Part shown: positions 1 to 6,223 of the stretch, in pieces
How positions within the stretch are numbered: the first letter of the stretch is position 1
Layout of the letters: the number at the start of each line of letters is the position of its first letter
Assembly (NCBI GenBank): GCA_022710245.1
Contig: JAKLHH010000197.1
Span: 1 to 9,730 of the forward strand
From: Myxococcota bacterium
GTDB lineage: Bacteria; Myxococcota; Polyangia; GCA-2747355; JAKLHH01
DNA: 9,730 nt
Direction of reading: 5' to 3'
Program-made: the position numbers and the translations under genes
Notes under the pieces: model-generated
The model's input: only the letters and a program-made list of their open reading frames with translations
Databases searched by the model: none
What the model was told of the DNA's origin: nothing

Positions 1-1603
1 AGCGTCGGCTGGAGGGCGTCAGGAAGGTGAGCGGATAGCCGGCGCGCGGGAGCGGCGCCGTGGGCAGCGCGCCCGCGAGCCGCGCCTTGCCCGAGGGCGT
101 CGAGAAGCGCGTCGCGAACGGCACCTCCGGCTGGGTTGGGTTGCGCCGCGGCGCTGGCTCGCTGTCCTCGAACCACGGCGCCGTCATCCTCGCCAGGGCG
201 GCCGCGGGATCCGCGAGGAGCGGGTCCTCGGGGAGGCCCGCCCGGCGTCCCAGCTCGCGCAGGAGCGCGAGGTCGTCGCGCGCGCCCTCGGGCGGCTCCA
301 CCACGCGCCGCGCGACCGCGAGGTGGTGGTGCTGGTAGGAGCCGACCACGTCGTTCGCCTCGAGCATCAGCTGCACGGGCAGGAAGAGATCGGCCGCCCG
401 TGCCGTGTCGGTGAAGAACGCGTCGGCGACCACGCAGAAGCCGCAGCCGCGCAGCGCTCGCGCGAGGGCCGCGGAGTCGGCGTACTGCGTGACCGGGTTC
501 GCGCAGGCGATGGAGAGGTAGCGCGGCGGCGGGTCGGCCAGCGCCGCGAGATCGCGCGCCAGGGTCGGCGCGGCGACGGTGCGGCCGCTCGGCGGCGCCA
601 GCGCGGAGAGGTCGAGGCCGCGGCGGCGCCAGGAGCTGAAGTTGACCCCGCCGCCGGCGACGCCCACGTTGCCGGTGAGGAGCGCGAGCGCGTCGAGGCA
701 GCGGAGGTTGCTGCCGCCCGCGCCGCAGCGCTGCAGGCCCCAGCCGACCCAGGTCGCGAGCGGGCGCCGGGTGGCGTAGAGCTCGGCGAGCGCGGTCAGC
801 TCCGCGGCGGTGACGCCGGCGCGCGCTGCGCAGCTCGAGGCCTCGAGCTCGGGCGCCTCGAGGAGGCGGGCGAAGGCAGCGGGGTCCTCGACGCGGGTCC
901 ACGCCGCGGCCTCGAGCGCGCCGTGGTCGCGCAGCCAGCGGAGCACGCCGAGCGCGAGGAGGCCGTCGCCGCCCGGGGCGACCTGGATCAGCCGGTCGGC
1001 GAGCCGCGCGCTCTCCACCGGGAGCGGGTTCACGGCGACGATGGGCGCGCCGCGGTCGCGGGCGCGCTTGAGGAACGGCACGAGGTGCACGCCGGTCGCG
1101 ACCGGGTCCTTGCCCCAGAGCACGATCGCGTCGCTCCGCTCGAGGTCCCGGTAGTCGTGGCAGGCGACCGCGCCGAAGTCGAGGAGCTGCGCCGCCTCGC
1201 CAGCCTCGCCGCAGACGCCGCCGCGCAGGGTGGTGACGGGCCCGAGGCGCTGCCAGAAGTGATCGATCAGCTCCTTGCTGAGCCCGAGCGAGCCGCCGCC
1301 GCGGAGGTGGACGATCGACGCGGGGCCGTGCTCGTCGAGCGCCGAGCGCAGGCGCCGCGCCGCCACCTCGAGCGCCTCGTCCCAGGCGAGCTCGCGCCAG
1401 CGCTCGCCCTCGCGCAGCCGCGGCCGCGTCACCCGCTCGGCGTCTCGCAGCATGCCGGGGAGCGCGCGCACGCGGTAGCAGAGGTGACCGGCGGTGATCG
1501 GGTGCTCCGGGTCGCCGCGCAGCACCGGGCTACCGTCGCGGAGCTCGACCTCGAGGCTGCAGGCGTCGGGGCAGTCGTAGGTGCAGGCGGTGCGCACGGC
1601 CAT
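1..1603 (-). CDS. Molybdopterin (bis-MGD) oxidoreductase, BisC/DMSO-reductase superfamily; C-terminus beyond the left edge
   Basis: This gene reads leftward from an ATG at 1603-1601 and stays open for 534 codons to the window edge, so its stop is not seen. Seen: Cys7, Cys11, Cys15 and Cys42 form a C-x3-C-x3-C-x26-C 4Fe-4S site. It is followed by conserved elements of the family: CGEAGEAAQ (131-139), WGKDPVATG (163-171), TGNVGVAGGGVN (310-321), ANPVTQYAD (368-376) and TARAADLFLPV (400-410). STPSGKARL (501-509) opens the C-terminal pterin-binding (MopB_CT-like) domain, most of which lies outside. Known: such enzymes carry a Mo or W bis-MGD cofactor and do two-electron redox or hydratase chemistry. 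There is no Tat or Sec signal, so a cytoplasmic location is inferred. Cys131 is a possible metal-ligand candidate, not proven. The substrate cannot be named; formate-dehydrogenase-like or other BisC-type roles are possible. It is transcribed divergently from the HAD gene, and no strong Shine-Dalgarno precedes the ATG. Confidence 0.9.
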   Translation of the reverse strand, partial: MAVRTACTYDCPDACSLEVELRDGSPVLRGDPEHPITAGHLCYRVRALPGMLRDAERVTRPRLREGERWRELAWDEALEVAARRLRSALDEHGPASIVHLRGGGSLGLSKELIDHFWQRLGPVTTLRGGVCGEAGEAAQLLDFGAVACHDYRDLERSDAIVLWGKDPVATGVHLVPFLKRARDRGAPIVAVNPLPVESARLADRLIQVAPGGDGLLALGVLRWLRDHGALEAAAWTRVEDPAAFARLLEAPELEASSCAARAGVTAAELTALAELYATRRPLATWVGWGLQRCGAGGSNLRCLDALALLTGNVGVAGGGVNFSSWRRRGLDLSALAPPSGRTVAAPTLARDLAALADPPPRYLSIACANPVTQYADSAALARALRGCGFCVVADAFFTDTARAADLFLPVQLMLEANDVVGSYQHHHLAVARRVVEPPEGARDDLALLRELGRRAGLPEDPLLADPAAALARMTAPWFEDSEPAPRRNPTQPEVPFATRFSTPSGKARLAGALPTAPLPRAGYPLTFLTPSSRR

Positions 1604-1685
1604 GCGGGGACCATAGCGCCCCGACCGGGAGGGAGGAAGGTGACTTGTCAGCCGTCAGGCGGCCGGCGAGAGTAGCCGCAGAGCG

Positions 1686-1691
1686 AAGGAG
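1686..1691 (+). promoter_or_regulatory. Ribosome binding site for the HAD lipoprotein gene
   Basis: AAGGAG sits six bases before the GTG at 1698. It decides this start: translation from here gives a lipoprotein signal peptide of normal length, while later starts would remove it. The 94-base divergent region to the left shows no promoter that I trust; TTGTCA at 1645-1650 lacks a good -10 partner. Confidence 0.7.
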
Positions 1692-1697
1692 CCAGAG

Positions 1698-2621
1698 GTG
1701 CCCATCTCCAAGCACGCTCCCGCGGCGCTCGTCTTGATCGCGCTGTCCAGCTGCGGTCCTGGCGTCGCCGCCGACGGTCCCGTCGAGCAGCGGCTGCGCG
1801 CCGTGCTGGAGCGGCCAGCCAGCGGCCGCAGGGTCGCGGTCTTCGACTGCGACAACACGCTGATCCAGCACGACATCGGCTACGCCTCCTTCTTCCGTCT
1901 CGCCGCGGGGCGGCAGCTCACCCGCGACCCCCAGCTCCTCGCCCGGCTGCTCCCGCCGGCGCTCGCGGCCCGCGTCGCCGCGGGCGAGCCCCCGGGGCTC
2001 CCCGAGCTCCACGGTCACTACCTCGAGCGCTGCCGCGCCCACGGCGAGGCTGCCTGCTTCGCGTGGCTCATCCGCCTCTTCGCTGGCTTCACTCCGGCGG
2101 AGCTCGACCGCTTCGCGGGCGAGGTCGTCGGCCAGGAGCTCGCCCGGCCGCCTTGCAGCTTCACGCTCTCCGGCGAGCGGCACGGCCGCGGCGTGCGCCC
2201 CTATCCGGCGCAGCGCGCGCTGATCGAGCGCCTCACCGCGCGCGGCTTCGAGGTCTGGGTGGTGACCGCCTCCCCCGAGCGCGTGGTGCAGAAGCTCGCG
2301 CCGCACCTCGGTGTGCCAGCGAGCCGCGTGATCGGCAACCGGCTCCGGCTCGAGGGCGGCCGCTACACCGACACGGTGCTCCCACCGCTGACCACGGGGG
2401 CAGGGAAGGTCGAGGCGATCCGCCAGCGCATCGGCGTCCGCCCGCTCCTCGCCGTCGGCGACTCGGCGAGCGACACCGAGATGCTCGACGCCGCCGAGCT
2501 CGGCGTGCTCGTCGACCGCGACGACCCGGCCCTGCGGCGACGGGCGCGCGCCCATGGCTGGGCGCTGCAGCCTCGCCTGGCCGAGCCGGCGCCCGCCTGC
2601 GCCCCGAGCGGCACGCGGTGA
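1698..2621 (+). CDS. HAD-superfamily phosphatase (SerB/PchP-like) with lipoprotein signal peptide
   Basis: 307 residues from a GTG start with a good ribosome site. Residues 1-19 look like a lipoprotein signal: Lys5, a short hydrophobic run and a lipobox LSS|C with Cys19 as the lipidated residue. The rest is a HAD hydrolase with all four motifs. Motif I is DCDNT (50-54, nucleophile Asp50, acid/base Asp52), motif II is the TAS at 190-192, motif III is Lys237, and motif IV is GDSASD (254-259). A helical cap insert lies between motifs I and II, as in HAD-IB enzymes such as phosphoserine phosphatase and phosphorylcholine phosphatase (PchP). These enzymes hydrolyse small phosphomonoesters through a phospho-aspartate and need Mg2+. 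The inferred role is an envelope-anchored phosphomonoesterase; substrate unknown. It is divergent from the molybdenum enzyme and lies 120 bases before the CARDB lipoprotein gene, which shares the exported theme but has its own ribosome site. Confidence 0.85.
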   Translation: MPISKHAPAALVLIALSSCGPGVAADGPVEQRLRAVLERPASGRRVAVFDCDNTLIQHDIGYASFFRLAAGRQLTRDPQLLARLLPPALAARVAAGEPPGLPELHGHYLERCRAHGEAACFAWLIRLFAGFTPAELDRFAGEVVGQELARPPCSFTLSGERHGRGVRPYPAQRALIERLTARGFEVWVVTASPERVVQKLAPHLGVPASRVIGNRLRLEGGRYTDTVLPPLTTGAGKVEAIRQRIGVRPLLAVGDSASDTEMLDAAELGVLVDRDDPALRRRARAHGWALQPRLAEPAPACAPSGTR

Positions 2622-2741
2622 TGCGTGGTGATGCGCAACGGTGCCCAGGCAGTTGAGCGGCGCCGCGGGTGACCAGCTAGGCCTGCCCGCCTCATTTGCG
2701 GTAAGCTCCACGCGCAACGCACGCCCACCCTGGAGGCTGTC

Positions 2742-4202
2742 ATGACGCCGAGTCGCTCCTCGATCCTCGCCGGCCTGATCGTGGTGCTCGTCGGCTGCGG
2801 CCGCAGCCCCGTACCCGCCACCTCCGACGGGGCGGGGCTCCCCGAGGCGTCGGTCCACGTGGACCGGGGGCCTGGGCTCGAGGCGCGCGCGGACACGAGG
2901 GCCGAGGCGCGTCCTCACGAGGCTGGGCCGACGGATCTCCGCACCTGGGACGGGGTGTGCGCCCCGCCGTGCAGCGCGCTCTGCAGCCTGGTCCTCGACT
3001 GCGGGCTCTACGAGGGGACCGAGCACGAGTGCGAGACCGCCTGCGCCGCCTGGGGAGCGCCGGTGCGGGGCTGTCTCGGCGCGCTCATGTGCGGCGGGAG
3101 CAAGGACTGCCAGGCCGCCGCCGCCTGCATCAAGAAGCCGCCGCTCCCCGACCTCGCAGCCGGAGACCTGGTCGCCTCGGTGAAGGGGACGACCATCAGC
3201 TACACCTTCAAGGTGTGTAACCTGGGCCAGGGCGCCTCCGACGCCTTCACGGTCGACCTCTATTACAACGTCGCCGCCGCGCCGAAGGCGAAGCAGCCGG
3301 GCGACCAGAGCGCGAAGAGCGCGGGGCTGGCGCCGGGCGACTGCGCGCCCTTCATCCTGCAGCGGGTGAACACGCCGGTCGGCACCTACCAGAGCTGGGT
3401 GCAGGTCGACGTCTCCGGCGTCCTCGCCGAGACCGACGAGGCCAACAACGTCGCGGGCCCGGTCAAGTCGGAGATCGCGGCGCCGGCAGCGCCCGACCTG
3501 GTGGTCCAGCAGTTCGACGCGCAGCTCGTCGGCAGCGACCTCCAGTACACGGCGCAGGTCTGCAACATCGGCAAGGCCCCGGCGTTCCTCTTCCGCCTCG
3601 ACTTCTACTACAACCGGCTGCTCGCGCCGGGGCCGCTCCAGCTCGGCGACACCGACTCCTACGTCCTCGGGCTCGCGGCCGGCGCCTGCCAGACCTACAC
3701 CAAGACCTACAAGAGCGTGCCGGTGGGGGTCTACGCCTCCTGGGCGTTCGCCGACACCCTGACTACGGTGGCCGAGTCCGACGAGACGAACAACGTGGCT
3801 GGCCCCCGGGTGACGACGGTCACGGCGTCGGCGGAGTGCGCGGTGCTCTGCGCCTTCGTCACCACCTGCAGCGTCTTCTCGCCGCTCGAGGGACAGCAGT
3901 GCCTCACCTGGTGCATGCAGATGCCCGCGACCACCCGCCAGTGCGCGGTCAACGCCGGGAAGAAGTTCTCCTGCACCGACCTCAAGGCCTGCAACCTGCC
4001 AGCGAAGCCGCCGCCGCCGCCCTCACCGTTCGCCTGCCTCAGCCTCTGCAGCTACATGACGGACACTTGCAAGCTGGTCCCGCAGGGGCAGACGGTGACC
4101 TGCATCGTGGCCTGCGCGAGCCTGGCGACGACCAAGCTGCAGTGCGCGCTCGACGCGCAGGCAAAGAAGCAGTGCCTGCAGGTGGGGCTCTGCTTGCTCT
4201 GA
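2742..4202 (+). CDS. Lipoprotein with two CARDB domains and three eight-cysteine modules
   Basis: 486 residues from ATG, with GGAGG (2732-2736) five bases upstream. Residues 1-19 form a lipoprotein signal (hydrophobic 8-18, lipobox LVG|C, Cys19). An acidic, low-complexity stalk follows (about 20-70). Cys module 1 spans 73-129. CARDB-like beta domain 1 spans about 136-243 and domain 2 about 251-360; each has a VCN-[LI]-G strand and ends in an E-x-DE-x-NN-VAGP signature. Cys modules 2 (366-417) and 3 (432-484) complete the protein, with a Pro-rich hinge (423-429) between them. Known: CARDB is an Ig-like adhesion or scaffold fold common in secreted bacterial proteins. Inferred: a surface or periplasmic binding or structural lipoprotein, disulphide-stabilised by up to about 26 cysteines in the modules. 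The only extra cysteines in each CARDB domain (159/201 and 274/316) are placed equivalently, suggesting one conserved disulphide per domain. I do not recognise a specific named family for the whole protein. Confidence 0.85.
   Translation: MTPSRSSILAGLIVVLVGCGRSPVPATSDGAGLPEASVHVDRGPGLEARADTRAEARPHEAGPTDLRTWDGVCAPPCSALCSLVLDCGLYEGTEHECETACAAWGAPVRGCLGALMCGGSKDCQAAAACIKKPPLPDLAAGDLVASVKGTTISYTFKVCNLGQGASDAFTVDLYYNVAAAPKAKQPGDQSAKSAGLAPGDCAPFILQRVNTPVGTYQSWVQVDVSGVLAETDEANNVAGPVKSEIAAPAAPDLVVQQFDAQLVGSDLQYTAQVCNIGKAPAFLFRLDFYYNRLLAPGPLQLGDTDSYVLGLAAGACQTYTKTYKSVPVGVYASWAFADTLTTVAESDETNNVAGPRVTTVTASAECAVLCAFVTTCSVFSPLEGQQCLTWCMQMPATTRQCAVNAGKKFSCTDLKACNLPAKPPPPPSPFACLSLCSYMTDTCKLVPQGQTVTCIVACASLATTKLQCALDAQAKKQCLQVGLCLL
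3837..4193 (+). repeat. Tandem pair of eight-cysteine modules inside the CARDB lipoprotein gene
   Basis: Two adjacent copies encode residues 366-417 and 432-484 of the lipoprotein. Both follow C-x3-C-x5/6-C-x10-C-x3-C-x9-C-x9-C-x5-C, ending in a leucine-rich AC or LC turn. A third copy lies upstream of the CARDB domains (2958-3128) with two extra cysteines. Conservation is in cysteine spacing rather than in DNA or other residues, so this is an old protein-level repeat, not a recent DNA duplication. Confidence 0.7.
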
Positions 4203-4221
4203 GCCGCCGGCCTCGCGTCGG

Positions 4222-4265
4222 ACGTCCCGCCGCTCGGCGCACCTCCACACGTCCCGCACGTCTGC
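4222..4265 (+). repeat. ACGTCCCGC direct repeats upstream of the PTS promoter, possible operator
   Basis: ACGTCCCGC occurs at 4222-4230 and again at 4249-4257, 27 bases apart. A third partial copy, ACGTCTGC (4258-4265), abuts the -35 hexamer. The first copy overlaps the palindrome GGACGTCC (4220-4227). The position just upstream of a likely promoter fits a regulator site, but high G+C makes such short repeats fairly likely by chance. No regulator gene is in the window. Confidence 0.25.
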
Positions 4266-4295
4266 TTGACACCTCCAAAGCCGCACCCCTAAGCT
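4266..4295 (+). promoter_or_regulatory. Candidate housekeeping-sigma promoter of the PTS operon (TTGACA-N18-TAAGCT)
   Basis: A perfect -35 hexamer TTGACA (4266-4271) is followed after 18 bases by TAAGCT (4290-4295), which keeps the first, second and last bases of the -10 consensus. It is the best promoter-like match I found and stands in the only intergenic gap before the five-gene operon. Transcription would begin at about 4301-4303, on top of the GTG start codon at 4302, implying a leaderless message. Confidence 0.5.
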
Positions 4296-4301
4296 CACGA
4301 C

Positions 4302-4757
4302 GTGGCAAGCCTCTTCAGGCGGGAGCTGTGCTGGGCAGCGCTGCAGGTCGCTGACGCGTCGGAGGCGCTGACCACGCTCGCGCGCGGCCTCGCCGGGCTC
4401 GGCCTGGTCCGCGACACCTTCGAGGGGGCCGTGCTGGCCCGCGAGGCCGATTCGCCGACGGCCCTGCCGCTCGCGGGGCGCAAGGTCGCGCTGCCGCACG
4501 CGGACCCCGAGCACGTGCTGGCGCCGGCGGTGGCGGTCTGCACGCTGGCGCAGCCGCTCACCTTCCGCGAGATGGGGAACCCCGACTCCGAGCTGCCGGT
4601 GGAGGTGGTCGCGATGCTCGCCCTGCCGGACCACGAGAGCGCGCAGCGCGAGCTCGTCCGGCTGCTCGAGCGCTTCCAGGACGACTCCTTCGTCGATCGT
4701 CTCTGCGCCAGCGCCGACCCCGACGCGCTCCTCGCGCTCCTCGAGGAGCGCCCGTGA
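4302..4757 (+). CDS. PTS EIIA component, galactitol (Gat) / fructose-mannitol type
   Basis: 151 residues, the usual size of a free-standing GatA-type EIIA. The phosphorylation motif VALPHADPEHV (62-72) places the active histidine at His66. The conserved stretches around LAREADSPTALPL (45-57), LTFREMG (86-92) and VEVVAMLAL (100-108) match PTS_EIIA type 2 domains. Role: a soluble cytoplasmic protein that takes phosphate from HPr-His and passes it to EIIB-Cys. GTG 4302 is the only possible start, because an in-frame TAA lies at 4290-4292 and the domain begins almost at residue 4. No Shine-Dalgarno precedes it, consistent with a leaderless mRNA. The stop overlaps the start of EIIC by four bases (GTGA), so it is the first gene of a tightly coupled operon. 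Confidence 0.9.
   Translation: MASLFRRELCWAALQVADASEALTTLARGLAGLGLVRDTFEGAVLAREADSPTALPLAGRKVALPHADPEHVLAPAVAVCTLAQPLTFREMGNPDSELPVEVVAMLALPDHESAQRELVRLLERFQDDSFVDRLCASADPDALLALLEERP
4743..4748 (+). promoter_or_regulatory. Ribosome binding site for EIIC
   Basis: GAGGAG inside the last codons of the EIIA gene lies five bases before the GTG at 4754. It supports that GTG, which overlaps the EIIA stop, as the EIIC start. Confidence 0.6.
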
Positions 4758-6220
4758 GCGGCGCCGGGCTCCTCGGCGCGCTGGCCGCGCCGCTGGGCGC
4801 GCTCGCAGGCGCGGTCCGCTTCGTCCTCGACCTGGGGCCCGCGGTGATGATGCCCATCATCCTCAGCCTCTTCGCGCTCGCCCTGCGTCAGGGCGCCGCG
4901 CGGAGCCTCCGCGCCGGGCTCACCATCGGGGTCGGCTTCATCGGCATCGGGCTGGTGCTCAAGCTCCTGGTCGACACCGTCGGGCCCGAGGCCCGGTCGT
5001 TCTCCTCGGCGCTCGGCCTCAAGCTGGACGTCCTCGACGTCGGCTGGCCGGTGGGCTCGTTCGCGAGCTTCGCCTCGCCGATCGCGCTCGTGCTGATCCC
5101 CGCCATCTTCGTCCTCAACGTCCTCATGCTGCTGACGCGCACGACGCGCACGATGGACGTCGACCTCTGGAACTACTGGCACTTCATCTACACCGGCGCG
5201 CTCGTCGAGGTGGTGACCGGCTCGCGCGGGCTCGGCGTCGTCGCCGCCTGCGTCACCGCGGCGGTCATCTTCAAGCTCGCCGACTGGACGGCGCCCGCCG
5301 TCGAGCACCACTTCGGCCTCCCCGGCATCTCGTTGCCGCACACCGAGACAGTGAACTGGGCCCCGCTGATGTACGCGCTCGAGCGGCTCGAGGCGCGGCT
5401 CCCGCTCCTCAGCCGCATCACCATCTCGCCCGAGGGGATCCGCAAGCGGCTCGGCCTCCTCGGCGAGCCGATCACGATGGGCGCGATCCTGGGGCTGCTG
5501 ATCGGGGCGCTCGGGCGCCTGCCGGCGCTCCGCCAGAGCGGCGACTGGGGCGCCTTCATCAAGAGCACGCTGCTCCTCTCGGTGACCATGGCGGCGGTGC
5601 TGGTGCTGCTGCCGCGCATGGTGGCGGTGCTGATGGAGGGGCTGATCCCGATCGCCGAGGGCGCGCGCGCGTTGATCCAGAAGCGCTTCCCGGGGCGCGG
5701 CCTCTATATCGGCCTCGACGCGGCGGTGGTGATCGCGCACCCCTCGGGGATGGCGGTGGCGCTGCTCCTGGTGCCGCTCTCGCTGGCGCTCGCCGTGGCG
5801 CTGCCCGGCAACCGCATGCTCCCCTTCGCCGACCTGGCGGTGCTCGCCTTCTACATCATCTGGGCGGTGGCCGCGAGCCGCGGGAACATCTTCCGCGGGC
5901 TCGTGAACGGCACGCTGGTGGTGATCGCGATCCTCTACATCGGCAGCGACCTCGCCGGCCCGACGACGCAGCTCGCGCGGGCGGCCGGGTTCGACCCCAA
6001 GGTGGCGGGCGCGGCGGCCTACATGCAGTGGTCCGGCATCGCGCTCGGCAGCCACGTCGTCCCCTGGATCATCCTGCGCCTCTGCGACGTGCGGTCGCGG
6101 AAGTTCTTCTGGGCCCTCGGCAGCGCGGTGCTCTACGCGGGCTGCTGGTTCTGGGTGCGCCACGACGTGAAGCGCCAGTTCGAGGCCGCGCCCGCGCCCG
6201 CTGCGCCCCCGACGGCCTGA
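4754..6220 (+). CDS. PTS EIIC membrane permease, galactitol (Gat/Sgc) family
   Basis: 488 residues, near the usual GatC length of about 450 plus a short tail. It is strongly hydrophobic, with many membrane segments (for example about 25-45, 55-75, 107-127, 145-175, 240-260, 272-296, 331-352, 358-375, 382-397, 453-468). GatC-family landmarks are LGPAVMMPIIL (27-37), RAGLTIGVGFIGIG (53-66), DVGWPVGS (95-102), WNYWHFIYTGA (139-149), KLADWTAP (174-181), GISLPH (191-196), IGLDAAVV (319-326) and LPGNRMLPFADLA (350-362). Role: it binds the external sugar or polyol and carries it in while EIIB phosphorylates it. Known Gat-family substrates are polyols such as galactitol and arabitol, so a polyol is inferred; the exact one cannot be read from sequence. 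The tail (477-488) is Ala/Pro linker-like. The TGA stop is followed one codon later, in the same frame, by the ATG of HPr-EI. Confidence 0.92.
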   Translation: MSGAGLLGALAAPLGALAGAVRFVLDLGPAVMMPIILSLFALALRQGAARSLRAGLTIGVGFIGIGLVLKLLVDTVGPEARSFSSALGLKLDVLDVGWPVGSFASFASPIALVLIPAIFVLNVLMLLTRTTRTMDVDLWNYWHFIYTGALVEVVTGSRGLGVVAACVTAAVIFKLADWTAPAVEHHFGLPGISLPHTETVNWAPLMYALERLEARLPLLSRITISPEGIRKRLGLLGEPITMGAILGLLIGALGRLPALRQSGDWGAFIKSTLLLSVTMAAVLVLLPRMVAVLMEGLIPIAEGARALIQKRFPGRGLYIGLDAAVVIAHPSGMAVALLLVPLSLALAVALPGNRMLPFADLAVLAFYIIWAVAASRGNIFRGLVNGTLVVIAILYIGSDLAGPTTQLARAAGFDPKVAGAAAYMQWSGIALGSHVVPWIILRLCDVRSRKFFWALGSAVLYAGCWFWVRHDVKRQFEAAPAPAAPPTA

Positions 6221-6223
6221 GCC

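Noticed and set aside
323..1675. A 450-codon open frame on the plus strand
   Set aside because: It lies opposite the molybdopterin oxidoreductase, whose conserved motifs are unmistakable. Its own translation is Arg/Ala/Glu-rich with no domain.
2680..2699. GG...GC elements before the CARDB gene, considered as a sigma-54 promoter
   Set aside because: The spacing between GG and GC is 16 bases, not the required 10.
1530..3026. A 498-codon minus-strand open frame
   Set aside because: It is antisense to the HAD gene and the start of the CARDB lipoprotein, and its composition is again low-complexity Arg/Glu.
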